From assembly GCA_045114235.1 (NCBI GenBank), contig JBGUKB010000145.1, positions 1 through 5,933 of the forward strand: a stretch of 5,933 nucleotides of DNA, read 5' to 3'. The stretch is from UBA1732 sp045114235. Its GTDB lineage: Bacteria; Verrucomicrobiota; Lentisphaeria; Victivallales; UBA1829. The first letter of the stretch is position 1. The number at the start of each line of letters is the position of its first letter. The notes below the pieces were generated by a model. That model did no database searches. It was not told where the DNA came from and saw only the letters and a list, made by a program, of their open reading frames with translations. Shown one piece after another: positions 1-5,933 of the stretch. The position numbers and the translations under genes were made by a program.

Positions 1-3000
1 GTTCGCTTCGAGCTTGGAGAGGTCGAGCACGTCGTTGATGAGCATGAGCAGGGCGTTCGCCGAGGAGGAAATGGCGTCGAGGTATTCCTTCTGCTGCTTC
101 TGGGAGACGCCGCCTTCGCGGAGGAGTTCGGCGAACCCGATGACGGAGTTCAGCGGGGTGCGGATCTCATGACTGACGCTGGCGATGAAGAAGCTCTTGG
201 CTTTGTCGGCGGCCTGGGCGCGGGAAAGCGCGTCCATGATGATGGTCTGGGAACGTTTTCTGGCGATCGCCAGCTCGATCATGTGGGCCGTGGCGCGCAG
301 GAGCGCGATGTCGTTCTCGGAGAACGCATGGTCGACGCGCTCGAAATTGAATCCGATGGTGCCCCAGATCTCGCCTTGGCAGACGATGTTCGAGAGGAAG
401 ATCGCGCGGAGGTCGAGCGCGAGGGCCGCCTTGTGCCAGTCTTCCTTGTCGTTCGACCAGTCGAGGGCCCTGATGTCGTTGCAGACGAACGTGCGCTTGT
501 CTTCCGTGCTCTCCAGAATGCCGCGGACGCGGCTGAGCGTGCGTCCGAACATCCTGATGGCCGCATTCGGGTGGTCCGGCTTGATGTATTCGGCAACGCA
601 GTGCGCCTTGGTCCCTTCGTCCTCGTGCTGGATCAGGCAGCCGCGGCTGGCGCCGAGAAGGTTGCAGACGCTTTCCAGCGTACGCTGGATGCACTGGTCG
701 AAATCGTCCTCGCCGAGGATGTTCTCGAGGTTCTCGCTGATGGCCTTCTGGTTCTGGATCAGATGGTGCATGTCCGTGACGTCGCTGGCCGCCGACAGAA
801 GCAGACGGCGGCCGCTGGCGTCTTCGAATACACGCATGATCGTCTTGATGTAGCGGAGGTTTCCTTTGCCGTCCGCAAGCTCGCCTTCGATCTCCTCGAT
901 GCCGCCGCCCTCCCTGGAATTGATCCGGTCGGCGAAGCCGAGGATCTCCTCGTCGTGGAAGACTTCGCGGTCCGTCTTGCCGACGATCTCGTCGGGCGAA
1001 AGGTTGAAGACGGTGGAGAACGCCTTGTTGCACAGCAGATAACGGCAGTCGTCGTTGATGTCCTTCACCGTGAACATGATGGGGATGGAGTTGATGGCGG
1101 CGTCCCACAGAGCCTGGGCGTCTCTCAGCTTCAGCATGTTCAGCGTGATCTCGGTCACGTCCTGCACGATGCCGATCACCGAGGCGCCCGTCGGATCGTT
1201 CTGGTCGAGCGCGAGCTTCATGCGGTAGTAGAGAAGGTCGGATGCGTCCTTGCCGACGCGGAACGAGAACTGCACAGTGTCACTCGTCTTTTCGAGCAGG
1301 ACGCGCATGTTCTCCTTGAAGAGCGGAATGTCTTCCGGATAGACAAATTGTTCCTCAAGGAGCGCATTGCCGTTCTCGTCCGTGGGCCACAGTTCGCAGA
1401 GGAGGTTGGACCCGGTACGGATGCGCGTGTTGAAGTTGTAATGGAACGATGCAAGACGGGCCATTTCGGACGCGCTTTCAAGGTCCAGCATGGTGTTTCG
1501 TTCGTTCGTGACATCGCGGAACACCAGGATGGCGCCCGTGACCTCCCCGGAGCGCGCATGGATGGGGGCGGCGCTGGCGGCGATATGGTACCGCTGGCCG
1601 GTCGCGGAGATCAGGTCGGTCTGGTCGATGCCTTCTGTGACGACGCCGGACCGCAGTGCGCCGGTGAGCGGCGAAGTGACCGGCCTTCCGGTCTGCTCGT
1701 GGACGATGCGGAAGAAATCAGTATGCGGCCTGCCGAGCACGTCGGCCTGCTTGTATCCGAGCAGCGTCTCGGCGTTCGGGTTGATCAGCGTGACGATGCC
1801 CTTGGAATCCGTCGTGATGACGCCGTCGCCGATGGACCGGAGCGTGAGACGGAAACGGTCGGCGGTCTCCTCGGCCTCGCGCTTCGCATTCTCCAGATCC
1901 GTGACGTCGTGGAACAGGGTAAAGAGGATCCGGCGGTTGTCGGAGGTGCGGATGAGCTTGCGGTAGAAATTGCCGATGCGAAGCCGGCCATTGCGGTCGT
2001 GGAGATGTCCCGTGGAGTGATATTCGGGACGGCGTTCCAGGACCTTGACGGCATGCAGGTCGTCCGCATGGACGGCCTCGGCATCCTCGCGGAGCGGAAG
2101 GGCTTCGAAATCGGTTTTCCCGGCAATGTACGACATGGGCATGTTGAGAAACTTGAGACATGCCTCGTTGCATGTAATGATGCGGAAATCGTCGTCGATG
2201 TCCTTCGTCATCACGAAGGACGGCATATTGTCGAGCAGGATGGAGTGCTGCTGCAGGAGTTCCTGGAGTTTCGAGTTCAGCTGCTGCATCTCGCGGCGCG
2301 CTTCCTCCAGCTCCGTGATGTTGATGGACGTGCCGAGCAGAAGGCGCGTGCCGTCCTCGTCGGTGAAGATGCGCTGGAGGGACCGGATATGCTGCAGCTT
2401 GCCGTCCCAGGATCTCACGTCCACGTTGCATTCCATCTGGTCCAGATCGGGGTTCGCGACAAACTCCTCGTCCTCCTTGCGGCGTTGTTCGGCCTGCTCA
2501 CGGGGGAGAAAATCGAAGTCGGTCTTGTCGTTGAGTTCGTTTTCGGCAACGCCGTAGAACCTGCAGCGCGTCCGGTTGTTGAAGACGTAGCGGAATTCGT
2601 TGTCGATGTCCTTGGCATAGATGTGGATGGGCAGGAAGTTGATGAGGATGTCCCACATCCTGGTGTTTTTCTTGAGCTGGGCGGAATACTTCTCGGCCTG
2701 GCGGCGGGCGTTCTGCAGCTCGGTGTTGTCCAGCGAGAAGCAGATCACGGCGTCCTGCCCGAAGATGTCGTGTTCCAGCGGGGCGAACGAAATGGCGCGG
2801 TGGACGTCCTCGTAGTTGTACTCGATCGTGATCTGCTTGCCGGACTGGAAGACGTCGTGGATCGTCTTGGAGAGTTTCGGATAGTCGATCCCGATCAGCT
2901 GTTCCAGCTTTTTCGGGGCTTTTTCCTTCTGGCCGGGACCCGTCTTGATCCAGGAGGCGAAGAGGATGTTTTCGGCGCGGTTCAGCACCATCACGCGGCC

Positions 3001-4206
3001 GGGGAGCGAATACAGCATGTTGCGGCTCGTGCGGAGACGGCGGCGCATCCAGGCGAAAAAGAAGATCTGGAGAACGAGCACGACCAGGCCGGCGAAGGCG
3101 ACCGTCAGGAACGTCTCCCAATGGCGCGTCCACATCGTGTCCGGCTTGTTGACCACCGTGGTCCCGAGCGGGATCCTGCCATCGAAATCCTTGTAACTTT
3201 TGAACTGGCCGTAATCGACGATCTTGCGGGGCGTGATCTCCTTTACGGGCACGCGCTGGGCGCTGTTCGCGTTCAGGATCTGCGCGACCATGCGCGCCGC
3301 CTCGCGTCCGAGCCTGCCCGTCTCGATCACGCTGCCGCCGACGGCGCCGTTTCCGATCAGCGTATCGTCCAGCACCAGGCACGGGAACCGTTCGTCGAAT
3401 CCGATGTTCCGCATGAATGCCGTCATGGTCTCGTTGTGCCCGTTCGCATAGTCGTGCGTCGGGAAGAAGAGGATCATGCTTTCGTCGGGAAGGCCGGCGA
3501 GGATGTTCTGGATCTCGTGCTTGGGCATCAGCGAATTGATCCACCGGTAGTCCAGCTGCGGATAATGCAACTTGCAGTTGGACAGGATCTCGTTGCGCGT
3601 TTCCTCCGTGATCGTCGTTTCATCCACGACGATCGCCAGATCCTGCGCTTCCGGGAAAAGCTTCAGACCCAGCTCCAGGGTCCCGAGGGTGTCGTCGGCG
3701 ATGCCGATGCCGGTCGAGTTCGGATACAGGCGCTTCAGGTCGACCGGCATGCGCCCCAGCCCGGTGAACAGGACCGGCAGGCTGCGCGGGAACTTGTCGT
3801 AATTCTTCATGATCACGTTCGCCGCTTCGTGGTTCAGCGTCACGACGATGGAGTACAGTCCGTCGTTGAGCGACCTCTCCAAACGGGCGAAGGTGGCATC
3901 GACACGGTCCTCGTTGCCCTTGTGGGTGGCGTTCAGCTCCACCACATGGCAGTCGATCGGCAGGTTCAGCTCGCGGATGCTCCTGCGGAACGAATCGAAG
4001 AAATTGCTCGTCGTGACGTCCGCGACGGGATAGGACGTCAGCAGGAGGATCGTTCGGACATTATTGTGGAACGGCCTGCTCTGGTCCGGCGCCGACTCGG
4101 GCGCCGAACCCGCCGCCGACTCGGGCGTCTGCGAAAAAGCAAAGACCGAAAAGAAAAACAAAAAAACGGTCAGATATCGTGTCAGCAGGTTTCGCAATTG
4201 TTTCAT
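1..4206 (-). CDS. Giant hybrid-sensor-type histidine kinase: periplasmic binding domain, TM helix, about six PAS domains, GAF, HisKA (3' end outside window)
   Basis: This gene encodes an inner-membrane sensor kinase that should bind a ligand in the periplasm and autophosphorylate a cytoplasmic histidine. I translated the minus strand from the ATG at 4206-4204; it stays open for 1,402 codons to the window edge. Residues 1-25 are a signal peptide (MKQLRNLL, hydrophobic run LTVFLFFFSVFAF, possible cleavage AFS/QT). Residues 50 to about 335 look like an ABC_sub_bind (periplasmic binding protein) domain, beginning TILLLTSYP. One TM helix spans about 366-386, followed by the basic stretch RMRRR-like WMRRRLR. 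PAS-like domains lie at about 394-500 (divergent), 517-630, 652-772, 783-900, 912-1018 (PAS_3-like) and 1033-1146. A GAF domain covers about 1165-1320. HisKA starts near 1336 with the H-box SHEIRTPLNSVIGF, phosphoacceptor His1346, and ends in LDLSKLEAN at the edge. The HATPase domain and any receiver are unseen, so hybrid status is unknown. A good Shine-Dalgarno and the signal peptide support the start. The ligand is not predictable. The kinase call is firm; exact PAS boundaries are approximate. Confidence 0.93.
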   Translation of the reverse strand, partial: MKQLRNLLTRYLTVFLFFFSVFAFSQTPESAAGSAPESAPDQSRPFHNNVRTILLLTSYPVADVTTSNFFDSFRRSIRELNLPIDCHVVELNATHKGNEDRVDATFARLERSLNDGLYSIVVTLNHEAANVIMKNYDKFPRSLPVLFTGLGRMPVDLKRLYPNSTGIGIADDTLGTLELGLKLFPEAQDLAIVVDETTITEETRNEILSNCKLHYPQLDYRWINSLMPKHEIQNILAGLPDESMILFFPTHDYANGHNETMTAFMRNIGFDERFPCLVLDDTLIGNGAVGGSVIETGRLGREAARMVAQILNANSAQRVPVKEITPRKIVDYGQFKSYKDFDGRIPLGTTVVNKPDTMWTRHWETFLTVAFAGLVVLVLQIFFFAWMRRRLRTSRNMLYSLPGRVMVLNRAENILFASWIKTGPGQKEKAPKKLEQLIGIDYPKLSKTIHDVFQSGKQITIEYNYEDVHRAISFAPLEHDIFGQDAVICFSLDNTELQNARRQAEKYSAQLKKNTRMWDILINFLPIHIYAKDIDNEFRYVFNNRTRCRFYGVAENELNDKTDFDFLPREQAEQRRKEDEEFVANPDLDQMECNVDVRSWDGKLQHIRSLQRIFTDEDGTRLLLGTSINITELEEARREMQQLNSKLQELLQQHSILLDNMPSFVMTKDIDDDFRIITCNEACLKFLNMPMSYIAGKTDFEALPLREDAEAVHADDLHAVKVLERRPEYHSTGHLHDRNGRLRIGNFYRKLIRTSDNRRILFTLFHDVTDLENAKREAEETADRFRLTLRSIGDGVITTDSKGIVTLINPNAETLLGYKQADVLGRPHTDFFRIVHEQTGRPVTSPLTGALRSGVVTEGIDQTDLISATGQRYHIAASAAPIHARSGEVTGAILVFRDVTNERNTMLDLESASEMARLASFHYNFNTRIRTGSNLLCELWPTDENGNALLEEQFVYPEDIPLFKENMRVLLEKTSDTVQFSFRVGKDASDLLYYRMKLALDQNDPTGASVIGIVQDVTEITLNMLKLRDAQALWDAAINSIPIMFTVKDINDDCRYLLCNKAFSTVFNLSPDEIVGKTDREVFHDEEILGFADRINSREGGGIEEIEGELADGKGNLRYIKTIMRVFEDASGRRLLLSAASDVTDMHHLIQNQKAISENLENILGEDDFDQCIQRTLESVCNLLGASRGCLIQHEDEGTKAHCVAEYIKPDHPNAAIRMFGRTLSRVRGILESTEDKRTFVCNDIRALDWSNDKEDWHKAALALDLRAIFLSNIVCQGEIWGTIGFNFERVDHAFSENDIALLRATAHMIELAIARKRSQTIIMDALSRAQAADKAKSFFIASVSHEIRTPLNSVIGFAELLREGGVSQKQQKEYLDAISSSANALLMLINDVLDLSKLEAN
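4091..4127. repeat. 24-nt-period direct repeat coding for the PESA-rich linker after the signal peptide
   Basis: The 13-mer GCCGACTCGGGCG occurs at 4091-4103 and again at 4115-4127, exactly 24 nt (8 codons) apart. On the kinase strand it encodes PESAAGSA then PESAPDQS (residues about 28-43), an Ala/Ser/Pro/Glu-rich spacer between the signal peptide and the binding domain. The in-frame, whole-codon period suggests a small tandem duplication in a disordered linker that tolerates length change. Confidence 0.75.
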
Positions 4207-4216
4207 GTGCAGCCTG

Positions 4217-4222
4217 TCCTTC
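4217..4222 (-). promoter_or_regulatory. Ribosome binding site of the sensor kinase gene
   Basis: The minus strand reads GAAGGA here, 10 nt before the ATG at 4206. This is a near-consensus Shine-Dalgarno at a workable distance and supports the chosen start, which also places a signal peptide at the very N-terminus. Confidence 0.7.
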
Positions 4223-4399
4223 AAACTTGTTCCCGTATGTGGGCGAAATCGCACCGTATATGCCTTTTTTACGGCAAAAGAACCTGAAACAGCATAAAAA
4301 GACACATCCAACGTGCGCTTTGTTTTCTAAATATCTTTCCATAATCTATCTTCCTTTTTAAAAAATACAAGCTTTTTTCTGTTTTTCTTTCAATATTCT

Positions 4400-4428
4400 T
4401 TGATTTTTTTTGATAATTCATGTATATT
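4400..4428 (+). promoter_or_regulatory. Candidate sigma-70-like promoter for the DUF362 gene
   Basis: TTGATT at 4400-4405 (4 of 6 to TTGACA) and TATATT at 4423-4428 (5 of 6 to TATAAT) are 17 bp apart, the preferred spacing, and lie about 60 bp before the ATG at 4488. A second, overlapping option is TTGATA at 4410-4415 with TGTAAA at 4433-4438, also at 17 bp. The sequence is so AT-rich that chance matches are likely, and the sigma factor preferences of this organism are unknown. Confidence 0.4.
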
Positions 4429-4487
4429 TTAGTGTAAAAGATTCTTTCTCAACAACATATTTTTCCGTTTCACGACGCAGATATCCT

Positions 4488-5531
4488 ATGTCCGACGTTT
4501 TCTTCATCCCGTTCGATCCCGCCGCGGGGACGGCCGGCCTTTCGCAGGCCGCGGTGCGTCTCCTTCGAACCCTGCTCGAACGCTCCGGATCCGAACTGCC
4601 CGCCGACGTACCGCTGAAAGTGCATTTCGGCGAGAAGGGCAACCGCACCTACCTGAAGCCCGAGGTGTACGACGGCATCATCGACTACATTCAGACGCAG
4701 GGCCGCGCGTGCCATTTTGTGGAGACCAGCGTACTGTACGGCGGCGAACGGTTCTCCCGTGAAAAACACCTCGCACTGGCGAAAAAACACGGCTTCACGC
4801 GTATCCCGGCGGTCATCGCCGACGGCGCGCACGGCGAGGAATCGGTGTCGGTCCCCGTCAACCTCAAGCACTTCCAAAGCGCGAGCATCGCCAGGGCGCT
4901 TGCCGAGGCGGACCGTGTGGTCGTGCTGTCGCACTTCAAGGGGCACGGGCTCGCCGGATTCGGCGGCGCGATCAAGCAACTCTCCATGGGCTTCGCGGCA
5001 AAGGGCGGGAAGATGGCGATGCACCTGAACGTGAAGCCGCGCATCCGCAACTGGAAGTGCAAGCGCTGCAAGCTGTGCCTCACGCGCTGCAACGAGGGCG
5101 CGATCACCATCGGCGAACGCTCAAGCATCGACCACGGCAAGTGCATCGGCTGCGGCGCGTGCTTCTCCATCTGCCCCCATCACGCCGTCTCCATCCTGTC
5201 GTTCGCCGGGCTGAAACACGCCCTCTTCGGAGGCCGTCTCTTCCGCGAAAAGCTCGTCGAATACGCCTACGCCTCCCACCACGGCAAGCATCACCTCTAT
5301 ATCACGTTCGCCGTGAACATCACGCGCGGCTGCGACTGCGAACCGCGCCCCATGATGACCTGCGTCCACGACATCGGCGTGTTCGCCTCGCTCGACCCGG
5401 TCGCGATCGACGCCGCCTGCTGGGACGCCGCCGCGAAGGTCGGAAAGAAGTTCAAGGGCGCGGAACAGCTCGCCTACGCCGAAAAGATCGGCCTCGGCAC
5501 ACGCAACTACAACCTCATCCGCCTCGACTGA
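4488..5531 (+). CDS. DUF362 domain protein with two [4Fe-4S] ferredoxin-type motifs
   Basis: The product is 347 residues and matches the layout of DUF362 iron-sulfur proteins, a widespread family in anaerobes whose reaction is not established; annotation as a ferredoxin is by motif only. The N-terminal part carries the family-like stretch KVHFGEKGN and, at residues 148-164, SHFKGHGLAGFGGAIKQ. Two cysteine motifs follow: C191, C194, C197, C201 (CxxCxxCxxxC) and C219, C222, C225, C229 followed by Pro230. The first motif has Asn rather than the usual Pro after its fourth Cys. The C-terminal part has CDC at 282-284 and DPVAID at 303-308, both typical of the family. There is no signal peptide or TM segment, so it should be cytoplasmic. 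I chose the ATG at 4488 because an upstream in-frame extension to about 4410 is AT-rich and non-coding in character. No clear Shine-Dalgarno precedes this ATG. It is divergent from the sensor kinase and convergent with the toxin gene, so it appears to be transcribed alone. Confidence 0.9.
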   Translation: MSDVFFIPFDPAAGTAGLSQAAVRLLRTLLERSGSELPADVPLKVHFGEKGNRTYLKPEVYDGIIDYIQTQGRACHFVETSVLYGGERFSREKHLALAKKHGFTRIPAVIADGAHGEESVSVPVNLKHFQSASIARALAEADRVVVLSHFKGHGLAGFGGAIKQLSMGFAAKGGKMAMHLNVKPRIRNWKCKRCKLCLTRCNEGAITIGERSSIDHGKCIGCGACFSICPHHAVSILSFAGLKHALFGGRLFREKLVEYAYASHHGKHHLYITFAVNITRGCDCEPRPMMTCVHDIGVFASLDPVAIDAACWDAAAKVGKKFKGAEQLAYAEKIGLGTRNYNLIRLD

Positions 5532-5542
5532 GTTTCCCCCGA

Positions 5543-5818
5543 TCACCCGAAAATGTCGCTGTGCGAGCCCGTACGGGCACAAACCAGGACAAGACGGTCG
5601 GATTGAACGTAATACAACAGAAGCCAGTCCGGATTGATGTGGCATTCCCGGAATCCGGCATAAGCCCCGCTCAGGCTGTGGTCGCGGTTCGCGGACGGAA
5701 GCTCTTTTCCGGCTTGCAGCAGATTGATCACATCCGTGAGCTCTTTCATGTTCAGCCCCCGCCGCTTCATGCGTTTGCAGTCTTTTCTGAACTGCGAGGT
5801 TAACTGAAGCCGATACAT
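5543..5818 (-). CDS. yafQ: Type II toxin, YafQ family (RelE/ParE superfamily mRNA interferase)
   Basis: The 91-residue product fits the YafQ family of ribosome-dependent mRNA endonucleases, which cut mRNA in the ribosomal A site and are neutralised by a RelB/DinJ-type antitoxin. From memory of E. coli YafQ, the catalytic positions His50, Asp61, His63, Asp67, His87 and Phe91 correspond here to His47 (RDHSLSG), Glu58, His60 (RECHINPDW), Asp64, His86 (RTGSHSD) and Phe90. Only Asp61 differs, being Glu, so the enzyme looks intact. The N-terminus MYRLQLTSQFRKDCKR is the usual basic helix. I prefer the ATG at 5818, whose A overlaps the antitoxin TGA stop (TGATG); a GTG three bases upstream (5821) would add one residue and give a 4-nt overlap. 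No strong Shine-Dalgarno is seen, so translation is probably coupled to the antitoxin. The gene ends 11 bp from the convergent DUF362 gene. Confidence 0.9.
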   Translation of the reverse strand: MYRLQLTSQFRKDCKRMKRRGLNMKELTDVINLLQAGKELPSANRDHSLSGAYAGFRECHINPDWLLLYYVQSDRLVLVCARTGSHSDIFG

Positions 5819-5933
5819 CACTTTTCGATGTCCCGCATCATCTCGGCCGCGGAAGCATAGGTTTTTGCCTTCGGGTCGTTGGCGAGCTCAATAGCCTCTT
5901 TCATGGCGGCAAGGGTCGTCCTGTTCGGCTGTT
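5818..5933 (-). CDS. RelB/DinJ-like antitoxin, C-terminal part only (5' end outside window)
   Basis: The minus strand from the window edge reads 37 codons and a TGA stop, too short to appear as a complete open frame. The segment (QPNRTTLAAMKEAIELANDP, then KAKTYASAAEMMRDIEK) resembles the C-terminal toxin-binding tail of RelB/DinJ antitoxins: a PN..T..A..EA start, a short K.Y.S segment and an acidic/basic helical end. Its position directly upstream of a YafQ-type toxin, overlapping it by one base, is the standard antitoxin-toxin order. Such antitoxins normally carry an N-terminal ribbon-helix-helix DNA-binding domain and repress their own operon; that part, and the promoter, are outside the window. 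The antitoxin role rests mainly on context plus this short match. Confidence 0.78.
   Translation of the reverse strand, partial: QPNRTTLAAMKEAIELANDPKAKTYASAAEMMRDIEK

Larger units (their letters stand above)
4207..4487. other. AT-rich intergenic region between divergent genes
   Basis: This 281-bp spacer separates the start of the kinase gene (minus) from the start of the DUF362 gene (plus), so it should hold both promoters. About 4330-4440 is very AT-rich, with several T-tracts and the palindrome TTTTTAAAAA at 4355-4364, in sharp contrast with the GC-rich genes. A possible plus-strand promoter is listed separately. For the minus strand I see only a weak candidate: TTGTAT about 18 nt before GATTAT (minus-strand reading of 4341-4346). 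I see no convincing operator dyad, riboswitch or small gene; short open frames here have no coding character. Confidence 0.8.

Noticed and set aside
4261..4276. Possible hairpin TGCC-TTTTTTAC-GGCA in the kinase leader
   Set aside because: The stem is only 4 bp with an 8-nt loop, which is expected by chance in this sequence.
169..4287. A 1,372-residue open reading frame on the plus strand
   Set aside because: It lies in exact antisense codon register to the kinase gene, its product has no recognisable domain, and its openness follows from the kinase's avoidance of TTA, CTA and TCA codons. The minus strand gives clear PAS, GAF and HisKA motifs.
4410..4487. N-terminal extension of the DUF362 protein (26 extra residues)
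   Set aside because: The stretch is AT-rich, overlaps the likely promoter and has no family similarity; the GC-rich coding pattern and plausible N-terminus begin at the ATG at 4488.
5567..5578. Perfect 12-bp palindrome GCCCGTACGGGC
   Set aside because: It lies inside the 3' part of the toxin gene, leaves no loop for a stable hairpin and has no following T-tract, so it is not supported as a terminator or operator.
5121..5645. A 174-residue minus-strand frame opposite the DUF362 gene
   Set aside because: It is in antisense register to the DUF362 coding frame, overlaps the toxin gene and shows no recognisable domain.

Overview
The window carries two complete genes and two genes cut by its edges, all with GC-rich, strongly biased codon use, separated by one AT-rich divergent intergenic region. 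From left to right: (1) positions 1-4206, minus strand, a very large membrane-anchored sensor histidine kinase missing its C-terminus; (2) 4207-4487, a 281-bp AT-rich region between divergent genes; (3) 4488-5531, plus strand, a DUF362-type protein with a two-cluster ferredoxin domain; (4) 5543-5818 and 5818-5933, minus strand, a YafQ-family toxin and the C-terminal end of its RelB/DinJ-like antitoxin.

The dominant object is the kinase. Read on the minus strand it is open for 1,402 codons. It has a signal peptide, a periplasmic binding domain resembling the ABC_sub_bind family, one transmembrane helix, about six PAS domains in tandem joined by charged helical linkers, a GAF domain, and a HisKA domain with the phosphoacceptor His at residue 1346. 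The window ends just after HisKA, so the ATPase domain and any receiver or output domain lie outside. Three of the PAS domains share a KDI(D/N)...(G/D)KTD signature at identical spacing, which suggests internal duplication.

The DUF362 protein is divergent from the kinase and has two CxxCxxCxxxC motifs, which fits an anaerobic iron-sulfur protein of unknown function. Its link to the kinase is only positional. The toxin-antitoxin pair is an ordinary type II module, arranged convergently with the DUF362 gene with an 11-bp gap.

Organism: a GC-rich Gram-negative-type bacterium, probably anaerobic, judged from the periplasm-facing sensor with signal peptide, the ferredoxin-like gene and the AT-rich spacer. 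A member of the Lentisphaerota/Verrucomicrobiota or a deltaproteobacterial-like lineage would fit, but the sequence alone does not decide it. I see no RNA genes, CRISPR arrays, insertion sequences or phage genes. I do not see convincing evidence for a wholly new system; the most unusual item is the architecture of the sensor kinase.
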